DNA from: Carex sylvatica
Taxonomy: Eukaryota > Streptophyta > Magnoliopsida > Poales > Cyperaceae
NCBI GenBank assembly: GCA_964058845.1
Contig: CAXKVR010000056.1
Location: forward strand, 62,001-126,000
Reading direction: 5' to 3'
DNA length: 64,000 nt
Under the pieces are notes generated by a model. That model saw only the letters and a program-made list of their open reading frames with translations. It searched no databases and was not told the DNA's origin. Positions 1 through 20,199 of the stretch are shown here, piece by piece. A program made the translations under genes and the position numbers. Within the stretch, counting starts at the first letter, position 1, and the number at the start of each line of letters is the position of its first letter.

Positions 1-962
1 TTGGACCAATTACACAGCCAGATGCATCAAGTAAGATTTCTTATAAATAAAGAATGCGGCAAAAAAATCCAAAAGATCGGGCCGTAATTCCAATCGAGTT
101 AATATAATATATACTGCTGGTATTAGTTTAGCTATTAAGGAAATAAAGAATGTGGCTGCGCCTCTGCTGCCCATTATAAGGTTCCGGTCCTGTGAGAAAG
201 AGATGTGATAAATATGTTCTGTCTAGTCGTATCGCACCAATGCATTCTTGATCTCCTCCACATCCAGACTTTCATTAGTATCAGATTGATACAATTATTA
301 TTATTATTGTTATTAATTTTCTCTTGCTGGATGATCAAAGTTTCAAAATGAATTTATTATATATTACCTCAATTAAAGTTTCTGGTTTTTATTGGATTAT
401 TTGTCTAGACTTATTTAATAGTACTATAATATCAAAGGATTTAACTAGTTAAAGTTTAGAAGTTAGATCTAATAATTTGTGACTATAATTATAAATAGTA
501 TAAAAGAATTTTAGAAAATACGGACAAGTACTATCATCAAATGATATTAATAATTAGAAGTAGTATTTATATGACTTAGGTTCTAGTTCCAAAGTACTAG
601 AAGACAGAAGATCGATTAGGAATTTCCTACGGTAACAGGTGCGAGTTTTCTAGATTTTATAAAACTATTTTACTTTCTTATTATCATTCAACTATTTATT
701 ATTATTGCATTAGTTGGATTTATGCATATTGTTTTCGAACAATTCGTATGACTTGAGTAGACATAAATAATTTGCATAAAATGGTATGATTCATATATTG
801 ACCAATGGACTTACATGAATAGGACGTGCTGAGCATGGCATGAACTGTGTGATTGAATAAATGTGTTTTCAAAAAAAACGAATATGGTAATTGAACAGGG
901 GCCAATATGCTTGCATATTGGGATGTATACATTGGGTCTAGTTTTGACTGGACCCCTCGTTA
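1..962. other. Intergenic, no gene recognised
   Basis: AT-rich sequence without a reading frame that resembles a known protein. The short frames here lack any recognisable domain and show no exon-like structure. I see nothing to annotate before the minisatellite at 963. Confidence 0.6.
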
Positions 963-1092
963 ACGTGATTGTAGGCGAAAGCGGTCTTGTCACGGATGTG
1001 ATTGTAGGCTGAAACGGTCCCTTCACGGACGTGATTGTAGGCGCAAGCGGTCCTTTCACGGACGTGATGGTAGGCGGAAGTGGTCCTATCAC
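963..1092. repeat. 33-bp minisatellite, about four copies
   Basis: Four tandem copies start at 963, 996, 1029 and 1062, a period of exactly 33 bp. Each copy begins with a variant of acgtgattgtaggcg and contains a cggtc..tcacgg core. Copies differ by a few substitutions. Because 33 is a multiple of three, the minus strand reads as an 11-residue repeat with a PTIT core within a frame of about 99 codons. I regard that frame as a by-product of the repeat, since nothing else supports a gene. Confidence 0.9.
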
Positions 1093-2638
1093 ACCAAGAC
1101 CTAACGGCATATGAATTCACCGTCTAGTGAGGCAAACGAACAATATTAACGGATTTTTCTTTAAATAAATAAAAGTAGTAAGTAATGGTAGAATACTCAT
1201 TGTATTAGAAGAAGCATACGCATTTTATTTTCTTATCATATTTGTGAATGTAAATAAAGGTTTTATAAGCTCTGGGCTGGAACTAAATTCCGCACTGAGA
1301 GAAGGTTCGATCTCTTACCTGTTCCACTTTTATGTGAGTTCCAGGTAATGAAGAGGAAGAATTCGAGTAAGGACAAGAGTGAGACTAAGCGGAAAGATCC
1401 ATGATTAATAATTGCCACATGTTGTTTAGATTTTATATTTCTTTTTCACGATTCAATAATTAATTGATACATTGAGCAGGCATGGCAATACTTGTGTTAT
1501 TAGCCATGTCCGCCATGATCGCTTGTTAAACTAAGTTGATTATGAAATAAACGTGGCTTATTTATATTGTTATTGATAATGTATGTGATGTGCACACGCC
1601 TTACGTATTAATACGTGGTAGGTTGTCTCGGGATGTGACAAATACTTTGCAAATTCAAGATAAATACTTTGATGCTTCAAGTTAAATACTAACAATTTAC
1701 AAAACGCTTATTAATGACTGAGCGGTCCCCCATGATTTTTTTGACAGTTTGTGCGGAGTTTTTTACAGAGATAAAGTTGCAGATATTGTTATTAGGATCT
1801 TTTATAATTATTCACGAGAAGTGTGTTTTTTTACTAAAGAAGGTCATGTTTTTGCTTCTAGCAATTGGACACTTGCTTTCAGAGTACAACCTCTGATAAG
1901 GAGCGCAGGCAGAATAATAAGTAGGATGAGACAAAAATTTTGAATGAGACATAATTTTATACCTTTTTCAAATAGTAAGTATATTTTTATATTTTTTTTG
2001 AAAAGAAATATAGAAATAGAAATATATTTTTGAGAAAAAATTTAGGGGTAGACAAATTTTTAAATTTTTTGAAGTTTAAATATATTATTATATATTTTTT
2101 GAAAATAATAATAAATTAAAAGTATATTTAAAAAAAAAATTCAATAAAAATTGGTAAGTGTCAATAAAAAATTAATTGGCGATAAAAATTCACCACTATC
2201 AATGTGCTGAAACTTCATATGGAATCTCGTTTGACTGGTAATCTTACAATCTTTCACTGAGGTTAGAAATCAAAGATATTTAGTTTGGATTAATATTTCA
2301 TAATATTTAAACGAGTGAATTTACGGTTATAAATTAGTACTAAATTTTGTACAAATAATTTTTGAACTGTGCATGGATTGAGGGGGCGACGAATTTGTGT
2401 TTTAATCAACTTGGAAACGGTTGCCGAATCTCTTTATCTGTTAGTCTGGCTGTCAGTTAGTCCCACAAAGGACACAACTTTTTGCCACACACTTTATCCG
2501 TTAGTTCAACCTGGCAAACAAGGCACGTAGAGAATATTTGGACTACATAGGATTTACCTTCCCAATATTTCCTGTTTCATAGCTTTCTTTATTTATAAGA
2601 TTTGCGAGAGGAAAATACTTCTTTCCAAGGTTTCTCTC
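1093..2638. other. Intergenic, AT-rich
   Basis: No recognisable gene. Small open frames at 1714-1943 match no family I know. The stretch around 1975-2150 is extremely A/T-rich. Confidence 0.55.
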
Positions 2639-2800
2639 CTAAATCTGCTGTTATCATGTTATTCTGATCCCAGCCATTTAAACTTTTTCAAATGCGAATC
2701 TCAATAAATTAAGTTTTTGTACACGAATCTCGATGAATCAACAGTTGGGATCAAAATAACACGTTCCTGTTATTCCTTGAGAATAACAACAGATTTATTT
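2639..2800. mobile_element. Short inverted-repeat element (MITE-like)
   Basis: The left end reads taaatctgctgttat and the right end, reverse complemented, reads aaataaatctgttgttat. Both are followed by similar sequence containing gttattctgatccca or gttattttgatccca. The element is therefore an imperfect foldback of about 160 bp. It shares the AATCTGCTG terminal motif with the better-defined element at 54382-54592 and is probably a diverged relative. I could not define a target-site duplication here. Confidence 0.55.
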
Positions 2801-2973
2801 CTATTTTTAAAACTTCAACACTTTATCCGTTAGACAAGCTAAATACGAAAGCATTTGAAGTTTTGAACTGAACGACACAGAGCATTTAAGTTGAATAATA
2901 AAGCACATAAACTTAATAAAAAAAAATTAAACTTGAATAACAAAAGCACAAATACTGATTACCGATTATACTA

Positions 2974-4182
2974 GAGTAGAACCAGTGTTGTAAATAAAGG
3001 TATGCAGTCGTTGGACGGATGGGATACTGTCAAGCGATTAATCGGTATGCGGGCGATTAATCGGAATTATATGGACAATTTAACGTTTTTGTTAAATTTA
3101 TGTATATATATCATAATTTATTAAAAATAATTTATTTAACTCATTAAACATATCAAATTAACTTAATTTAATTTAGTTATATTATTATAACATGATACTA
3201 CGTTTATTTTTTTCTTAACGTATAAGTACTTTACATGTGTAAGTAACACATTTATTTAATGAAAAAATAAATTCAAGAATTAAACATTTTCAAATACTAA
3301 TAAGTAATAACATATTATTTGAAAGGAATGAAATATTCTAATATAAAATCACTAAATTTTGTTTATGATAACAACTTAGTTTCATAAATGAACATATCGT
3401 GTTAATTAAAAAAATTACATCAGTAATTAATAAGAAAAATATATGGTATATAAATAACAGAAAAATTAATCAATTTCAAAGTAAGAGAAAAAAATATAAA
3501 AAATATTAGATGTATGTCAAAGTACAAATAAAACTACAATACATGATTTATAAAACTTATTATCACATGCTATTAGAGAAGAAAAAAAAGTCAATGTGAA
3601 AAATAAATATTCACTGAAATAAATTGGAATAAACAAAAATAAACGGGAATAAACGGACAATTAAACAGTAAAATGGCCGATTAGAGGCATCCGTTAAGTG
3701 TATTTGTAACGGTTTGACTGTCATTAACGATTAAACAGCCGATTAAACAACCATTAAGACTCTTTTTTACAACACTGAGTAGAACTAGGGTGATTCCTAA
3801 GTTCACTAAGTTTCCTGTGAACTCAACTTTAAAATTTATCGTATTGACTTTAAATGATGAATCTAAACTGTTGAAATTCATCTACCATACGAGTGAAGCA
3901 TCTACATGCAAAAATTTAAAATTTTCGAATTAATTTTGTATAGAGTCAAGTAGTTAAAAAAGTTAAAAATTAATGCATGAAAATTAGTTTATAAACTTTC
4001 TAATTTTGACAACTTGACTTATACTAAATTAATTCGAAAGTTCAATATTTTTTGCATGTAGACGTATCACTCGTAAGGTAGACGGATTTCAACCGTCCGA
4101 ATTCGTCATTTAAAGTCAATCCGATAGATTTTAGAGTTTAGTTCACAAAGATGCTTGATGAAATCACTCTAGTTCTCTACTC
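2974..4182. mobile_element. Large foldback element, interrupted by a hAT insertion
   Basis: The sequence from 3778 to about 3970 is the imperfect inverse of about 4000-4182. Matching blocks include attgactttaaatga near 3842, and tacgagtga and tctacatgcaaaaa near 3888-3913, with counterparts near 4030-4120. The outer ends, gagtagaactagggtgatt and gagtagagaactagagtgatt (right end reverse complemented), also match. The left terminus is split by the hAT element at 2983-3777. Without it the foldback is about 405 bp with arms of roughly 190 bp. There is no coding content, so it is a non-autonomous element of unknown superfamily. Confidence 0.75.
2983..3777. mobile_element. Non-autonomous hAT element with 8-bp target duplication
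   Basis: The 795-bp element begins with cagtgttgtaaata and ends with the inverse of cagtgttgtaaaaa. It is flanked by the identical 8-bp direct repeat agtagaac at 2975-2982 and 3778-3785. An 8-bp target duplication with CAGTG-type ends is diagnostic of the hAT superfamily. Subterminal DNA is rich in short cgattaatcgg-like and gccgattaaac-like motifs, as expected for transposase binding. There is no transposase frame, so it would have to be mobilised in trans. Confidence 0.92.
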
Positions 4183-4637
4183 ATTGTATTGATACTAAAC
4201 TAAAACATGACATTTATTACTCATATTTAATAATTTTATTATTGGCCGATTGCTTTGTTTTATTAATTATTAATATTAAGTGCATTGTTATTCAATTTGT
4301 TTTTCATATTGATTATTTTATTATTCAGTTAAATCGATTGATGATACGTACGTTTAACATCTATAATGACAGCGAGTTGACCGGGATATTAATGGATGGA
4401 TAAATATATCTACTAATTATATAGATCAACAGATCCTTTTATATCATTAAGCTTAATTTACCAAACTTTTACTAGATTGTAACACAATAATTTCATTAAA
4501 AGAAAAACAACTAACTCTTTGTCGTCTTTAACTGTTCAAAAACTCACCACGTGGGAGCATGTTAAAATCCGAAATAAATCTGTATACATTATTTACACCA
4601 ACTCCATAACCACCTCGCTCCCAAACCTATTGCTGCG

Positions 4638-5103
4638 AATTCGGATCCCCTAAAGTAACTCAAAATTTGAGTTTGAATCCGGATCATCCGACCTGATTAT
4701 TAAGGCTCAGCTTCAGAAGAGGATACGCAAAAGAAGGGGAATGAGAAATTACTGTGCGAAGGAGAGATCTCTCCAGCCTGTCCAGTCAAGTGCGCCTTTA
4801 CCTACTCCAGAAAGAAAAAATCGGAGAGGAAATTGAGAAAAACAGTTACTATGTGGAGGGGAGACGAAGTGATGATTGTGTAGAGTTTTAGTAAAAGCTT
4901 TCATTTTCAAATCGGATGTAAAATTACTGTATAAAGGGGAGACTCCTCTCCATTTTCTCTCCCTCTCTTTTCATTAATGAGGTTTTACCTGGTTCTGGAG
5001 CACAGCTTAATAAAGGAATAACGTGTATTTCATCTCGGATTGAATTGATGATCGAACGGCTCGGATGCAATCTTAAAATTTGGGTTACAGGATCCGCACC
5101 GGT
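4638..5103. mobile_element. Inverted-repeat DNA element, about 465 bp
   Basis: The left end around 4638-4700 contains cggatcc..taa, then actcaaaattt, atccgg and atccgac. The right end around 5045-5103, reverse complemented, gives cggatcctgtaacccaaattt, then atccgagccgttcgatc in the same order. The two ends are therefore diverged terminal inverted repeats of about 55 bp. The interior is purine-rich or CT-rich without a gene. Related end sequences recur at 5255-5420 and 35505-35575. Confidence 0.55.
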
Positions 5104-5254
5104 TTGTTGCTGGGGTTTTGGGTAGAGGAAAAAAGTGGGCTCCACAAAAACCACCTAAAAGTTCGCTTTTCGGTTGTCTTATTTATTTATTTTTTCTTTC
5201 AAAAACCCAAGTATATATTGTATAATATAATATTCCATACATATCACCAGTTCA

Positions 5255-5420
5255 GTGTGAATTCATATCACCTAAAGTAACACAATTTTTGAGTTTAGAT
5301 CTGGGCCGTCAGATCTATTTCAAATTTTGAAGGAGATCATGCATTCCACCACTGATCGGACGGTTCAGATATACAGCATATAAACGCCAAAACGTGGGTT
5401 ACTTTAGTGGATTCTGACAC
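5255..5420. mobile_element. Small palindromic element related to the 4638 element
   Basis: The left end has cacctaaagtaacacaattt followed by gggccgtcagatc. The right end, reverse complemented, has ccactaaagtaacccacgtt followed by gaaccgtccgatc. The whole 166 bp is thus a foldback lying about 170 bp upstream of the likely promoter of the remodeler gene. Confidence 0.6.
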
Positions 5421-6605
5421 ACTTGACTTGGGAGAATCTCATCTCTATTTCTCTATCGTAGTCAAAGAGGAATTATGATAAGAAAAAAAAGGAAAAAAAT
5501 AATAAAGCAAAGAGCATGTAGGAAGTAGAAGCATAGATTGATATGATACGGGTCAAATCTCCGATCAGTGATGAAAAAAAAATGAGATGGCGATTGGCGC
5601 GCTCTCTCTCCTCGCCTCTCCCACCATTCTCTTCTCTTCCCCGCAAAACGCGGACCGAAGAGAAAAAACGAAATTATTTAAACCCAAACCCGTTAACGTT
5701 CAACGTACGCCTGCAGTAGGTCCCACGTGTCTTCACCCCCTTGGTCGCCATCCCCTCTGGGTCCCACCGCTCTATGCGCAGCGCATAGCGGGGTGGGGTC
5801 GAGGTGGATTGTTCACGCCTCATGACGTGGCAGTGGGACGACAAATGATATGGCCCCCTCTCGATAGCCGAGTCGGTGTCTATTCTCTCTATCTTCGCGT
5901 CTATTCGTCTCGCTTTCTCTCTCTCCCCTCTCCTCTCTGCCCTTGCCAGATTCTCGTATAGATCGACGTTCAATCCGGTCTCCAGGTTGCTTCAAGTGGC
6001 GCGAAATCGAACAAGGAAGAGGGTTTTGTACCTGATTTGCTGATTCGGGGTTTATGGTAGTCAGGTACGTGCTTTTTTCGGGATTTGATCTTCTTCCAGT
6101 TTAATCTATTTTTTGTGTAATTTTTGGTTCTTATTAGCCAGTATTGGTCGATTGAGGTGAAGTTTTGAGCTGTGGAGTTAACCAGCTTCGTTGATTTGGT
6201 TGTATTGGTATAAAATAGGGATAGAAAGGGTTATTGAGCTTTGAGTTTCCATTTGAGCTTGGTTGCACTGTAATTGTGCTGAAATTGGAACAATTTAAAC
6301 TCAGATAGTGAAAAGGGTTTATTCAGTGTCAATGTAAGTTGTACCAGTAGATTTACAGGGCTGCAATTGTAGATTGTTTGATCACTTCATATTAGATCAG
6401 GTATAATACACTGCAGTGTGTTCCTCATTAGCTTTTATAAGATGGATTACATTTCAAATCACTAGCAAATATGAAATCCCTGTAGGACATAGGAGCACAA
6501 ATCGCTCCACCTAATAACTTTTATGTTGATTGCACAACTAAAAGGTAGTTTTGCAAGAAGATTTACTGTTCTAGTTTTTCATATTCCTAGTTTCAAGCTC
6601 CAAAG
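5421..6605 (+). promoter_or_regulatory. Promoter and 5' leader of the CHD3-type gene
   Basis: CT-rich stretches (about 5590-5650 and 5880-5950) precede a G+C-richer leader. A donor-like caggtacgt lies near 6063 and an acceptor-like tattcctag about 15 bp before the ATG at 6606. The leader therefore probably contains a roughly 530-bp intron, as is common in plant housekeeping genes. No clear TATA box was identified. Open frames on both strands between 5587 and 5995 fall in this leader and look like chance frames in low-complexity sequence. Confidence 0.5.
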
Positions 6606-15291
<8,686 letters not shown>

Positions 15292-15502
15292 TTTCACTAC
15301 TTTAAAATACTTCTTTTATTTATGTTTTTTCTGAGCTAATGATTTCTGCTTTCAGAGGAGGTTTTAAATTTCCAAGAGTAACAAGTGTTGAGGTTTGTTT
15401 TCTTCCAAGGGTTTTCTCGGTTTAAGAATGGCAATATTTGTCTTGCTAGTTTTATATGGACAGTTGTATATGTTTAATCGTACCTAGAGTTAACAGTAGC
15501 AT
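15292..15502 (+). other. 3' untranslated region of the CHD3-type gene
   Basis: T-rich sequence after the TAA stop at 15289-15291. It ends where the Mutator-like element begins. No canonical polyadenylation site can be fixed, but several AATAA-like motifs near 15505 lie at the target duplication of that element. Confidence 0.4.
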
Positions 15503-15511
15503 TATAATAAA

Positions 15512-16821
15512 GGGAAAATTTCTGGTGTGCCCATACAAAATTTTGAAATAGCCAATATCCCCATAAAATTATTAAATATCTAATATCCCATCAAAATTTA
15601 ACATTCTTCATTATTTAACATTTTATTCAATTGTTTTATAAACTAAACTGAATAATATACCCTTTGTTTTAAAATGGAGACTTCTGTTTTTTCCTTCGTT
15701 TTAATCTGCCATGATATCAAGACGGTTCTCTCTAAATAGACTCCAGCGTGAATCTGTTTGACGTTCTGTACTATCTGTCTTCTCTTTCTCGTAACTTCTG
15801 TAGTTCCAACATTCTCCTTTCTGAATTCAGAAATTAGGATAGAGATGGCAAAATCATCTCATTGGTGAGGCAAGAAAAATCATTTAATACCAATTGGATA
15901 GAGATTGTGGAATCATGTTATCCAATTATTGTATTGAAATTGTAACATTTGCATGACTATTAGGCACAGAAGCTAAGCTTCTAGATAAGCACTCAAGAAA
16001 GAATCTCCAGGTTGTCAGGATGCTGGACCCGCATGTCAATCAGGATTGTTCAAGAAATTGAAACAGAAATTGAATAAAGGAATCTTCTCTGTTCCCTTTA
16101 TACCCTGTAGGCTATGGCACACCTATAATTGCAACCTCCCTTTCTCTGACATAAGATGGATTCAATTTTGATGCATGTTGACCAGATTTAAAGATTGTGC
16201 AAAATAAGAGACCAACATTCTACCTGGAGAGAGACTGAGGAGAAATCAAAGAAAGCCTATATCTTTGCATTTAGTTTGTTCTCATATGCAAGCTAGTGTT
16301 GATTTTCTTAGATTGGTTGTTTGTGTAATCAAGAATGCAAAAGAAAAGAAATATTTCTTTTAGATTTGTTCCCATGGACTTGGTGCTGGCAGGGACGAAA
16401 AAGATTTTTCGTTTGGGGGTTGAGTTTTCGTATTTCGCAAATTGCTGTGTTGGTATTTAAATGCTTTCTCTTGCCTCTTGAATGATATAATTCTACAATT
16501 TCTATCCTAATTTATGAATTTGAGAGGGGATGTTGGGACTACGGAAGCTTTGAGTGAGAAAGATGGCAGATAGGTACGAAACTCAGAAAGATTCACAGCC
16601 TATTTAGAAATATTCTAAAGAGATTTTTTATCGTGCCAGATTAAAACAAAGGGAATAAGAGTACATCTCTATTTCAAAGCAAAGGGTATATTGGTCAACT
16701 AAGTTTATGAAATAATTACAAGGGGATAGAAATAAGAATGTTAAATTTTGATGAGATATTGGATATTATGATGGTTTTATGAGAATATTGGTTATTTCAT
16801 GGGCACATTGGAAAATTTCCC
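15512..16821. mobile_element. Non-autonomous Mutator-like element with long terminal inverted repeats
   Basis: The 1310-bp element is flanked by the exact 9-bp direct repeat tataataaa (15503-15511 and 16822-16830), the length expected for Mutator. The left end starts gggaaaatttctggtgtgcc and the right end, inverted, starts gggaaattttccaatgtgcc. Similarity between the inverted ends continues for roughly 330 bp per side, to about 15845 and 16495. The unique interior of about 650 bp has no transposase. It lies about 220 bp past the remodeler stop codon. Whether the interior is captured host sequence cannot be told by eye. Confidence 0.9.
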
Positions 16822-16981
16822 TATAATAAACTTGCGTTGCCTAATCTGCGTCTATATCGCTCTTATATTCTCGGAGGTGAAATGTTTAAAATACAATTAA
16901 TCACTATTTTTTTTTTTCATTGGGTTTTCCTTTAACACATACATTTTCCTTGGTAGTTTGCACTGATTATGTTTACATTGA

Positions 16982-17455
16982 CGCCTTGTTTGGATGGAGA
17001 CTAGAGGAACGGAGGGAATGGAAAGAAAATAAAACTTTCCGTCGAATTATATTTGGTTGACAAAATTATATCAAATGTGAAGAGTACATTGAGAAATAAA
17101 TTTTGTAAAAAATTTAATCTTGTATCATTATAATCAATAGAGTCAGTTTCTCTTCCAATTTAAGATGTAACGGATGACAAATAAATTTTGTTGCAAATAT
17201 TTTTATAAAATACAATACTATATCTTATTTATATAGTTCTCATACAATTTTTTGTCACAATCCTACAACATCTATTGAATTTCTTATTAACTTTCTAAAT
17301 TTTAATTAATTAAACAAAAAATAAGACGGAAATAAAAATTAAATTTATTTTTTCTCATTAATCATCCAAACATAAAGAGATTAAAAATTTAAATATGTCA
17401 ATATTCCTTTCTATTCTCCACCTCCCCTTCCTCTACTCTCCATCCGAACAAGGTG
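16982..17455. mobile_element. Inverted-repeat DNA element, about 475 bp
   Basis: The left end reads cgccttgtttggatggag and the right end, reverse complemented, reads caccttgttcggatggag. Both are followed by (a/g)ctagaggaa-like or agtagaggaa-like sequence. These are convincing terminal inverted repeats of a small non-autonomous element. I could not find an unambiguous target duplication, so the superfamily is left open. Confidence 0.65.
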
Positions 17456-20199
17456 TGAATGGAAACTATCGAGTGTATCGTGTTGACTCTACAATGTACG
17501 AATTTTTGTTTTAAATTCTAGTATAAAATGACTTCGATAATTAGGCATATATCAGTCTGCTGATATTTTCAAATATGAAATCTATCTTTCCTATGTTTGG
17601 TTTATTTATTCAATGAACCAATGATATCCATTCTTGCGTTATTATGGTTGTTGTCAACTCCAGAGATATGTTAGCAATTAATAACATGAGGGCTGATCTG
17701 TAAATATCGTAAATAAAGATAGTCAGATGGACGTGGACCGTTGAAAAAAGATTAAATCTATGGGCCATGGGCCTCTCAGCTGAAAAGATAAGAAAATTTT
17801 AGAAAACACCATTCTTTATAAAATTATCAAACAAAAATATATTTCTTCAATTTTTTTAACAAAATATCTTTATGAACTCCACTTTTACCTCATTCCCTTC
17901 CTTTCTACTACTACTCCCTATCTCTTATATTTTTTTGGCATTTTCTCCAGTTAGATTAATACTCTCCATTTAGTTATTTCGTTGTATTCAGTAGAAATGT
18001 TCGGCGACAGATATACAATCTTCAAAATTCATACTATACACATAACTTGCAATGAATATTCAAATCATAGTTCAAAAGCATTATAGATTACGAGGCTAAC
18101 TTGGTCTTACCAGTCCATTTATTCATCTTGACAATATGTTGGCTCTATACTTCAAGATAATTTGAGGTTTAAACTTTAAATTAGGAGTAAAAATAGATTA
18201 CAGAGTGATCGGAGTAAAACGCTAAAATTATATTTGTATCCGTCTTTATTTTTCAGATATTGGTACAAATTGGATACTAGACCGATTCAAATACGGATTT
18301 AATAGAATATTTATTAAAGAATGTATAAGTATTATTAAAAAGTACTAAATTTCATAATATTTATCTAATTATAATGGTGAATTATATATTTTTTTCATAA
18401 TATATATTAAACTTTATGGTATATATCTACTATTCAGATACGGATAATTAAAATTTAAAGTCATATCCGTATCAGCGCATCTATATCTTCAAGGATATTC
18501 GGATATTGATTATCTGTATCTAATTTTTGAATACGGATCAAATACAAATTGACCTCTACTTTAAATCCACAAAAATTCCATGTATATATTTGATACTAGT
18601 ATTGAACTCGTGCATTGCAACAGGAATATATTATACAATTGAATAGAATATAAAGAGACCTTTTTATTTGACATTCACACAAAATTAAGAAAAAAAAATA
18701 TTTAAGTGAAAATAAAAGACACAAATTATAAAAAAACAAAAATCAAAATAATAAAAGAAACAACAACAAATAAAAAAAAAAACAGATCAAATATAACATA
18801 AAAAATTCTTGAAGTATTGTTGTGATTTAATATTTAATTTTCTCCACAAATAATACATGTCATTAAACAATTTGGAGGAGAAATGATATGTAAAGAAACA
18901 AAATTGGAAAAAAAAATGATTAAATAATTCAAATAATGATTTTTTCACATATATATTTTTGATGAAAATTATTTTAACAATGAAAATTTCTCTACAGATC
19001 ATTTCTCAACACGAAAGTTCTAGATATTCTTTATTTCCTCTCCAGATTGGAAATATATGATTGTTGCCATCAACACAGGATCTTTTTTTTTTTTTTTATG
19101 TAAATATCAATCCAAAATCTGCTATTCATATATTCACAAAGATACAGTAGCCATAAATAAAATTCAGAAAGATATGATTATTTTCATTTTCATTGTCGAA
19201 TCTATAGAGGAAGAGGAGAAATGAAACGGAGAAAATGAAAAAAATAAGGAAATAATTTAATTGCAGGAATCAGAGATAATTGTAAGAAGAAATAAGGAAA
19301 CAGATTGCAAATGATTCATTTAATTTTAATTGTGACAAACCATGTAGCTGTTTATGTGACGAGTATGTTTTTAACCAAATTTAGGCTTCTACACATAAAA
19401 TAGATGTATTTAATCAAAAGAAGACATATTATGTGATTGGAGAGCTGATATTTCAATCTTAGCCGTTAACAGTTCTGGACAACTACGTAGATAATATAGG
19501 AATGGAGATATTAGAACACTGTTTTCGACAACAAAGACTCGCTTATAAATTATAAAATTAATTAATTAATTAAGCAGTGTTGACATTCTTCAGAAATACT
19601 TGAGGCTTGTCGTTGTACTTCTGCAGCAAGAGCCAGTAAGGTTTATGTACATTTTTTTTTTTTCTGTTGTTACTTCTCTCTTGTTGTTTCTTTTCTGTGC
19701 CGCACAAAAAGGTTCAATCTCGCTGAAGTATGAATATTAAGAATTGAAGAAGAAATAACTAAATGGAGAATATTAATGTAAATGGATAAAGTGTCAAAAG
19801 ATCTGTGAGAGTGAATAAGGAGTCGGAGGGAAGGGAGGGAGGGAAAAGTGGGTTCACAAGGATATTTTGTCAATTTTTATTTTTTTATTTTTATGATTAG
19901 CGGTATGCCCACTAAGAAATGTATTTAATTATAAAAAAGTATTACATTGCCGCTACCGTCTGCCAAGTGACAAAGGTAGCGGTTCCTAGTTCAAAAATAT
20001 TTACATAATTACAGACTGTTACCATTACTTGCAAAAGAACTCTGCCAATCCACCATCCTTTTTTGCACAAATGTTCTCCTATTTCTCTCCTTTCAGATTG
20101 CCCATGAACCTGCCATCCTTTATTTTGTCAAATATTTTTGAAGAGGTGTATTTTGTTTGATGATTTTGTAGAGAAGGGTATTTTATAAATTTTTCTTAG
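17456..20199. other. Intergenic, AT-rich; degenerate atacggat-type repeat
   Basis: No gene recognised. The segment 18225-18560 is dense in tatccg/cggata words and resembles the better-preserved repeats at 55353-55921 and around 48050-48165, so it is probably an old DNA element of that family. A long A-rich block covers about 18660-18790. Small frames here match nothing. Confidence 0.5.

Noticed and set aside
963..1110. CRISPR-like array
   Set aside because: Repeats are contiguous 33-bp units without unique spacers, and the genome is a plant's; it is a minisatellite.
5587..5995. Overlapping open frames on both strands upstream of the remodeler
   Set aside because: They lie in CT-rich leader or promoter DNA, are low in complexity and resemble no protein.
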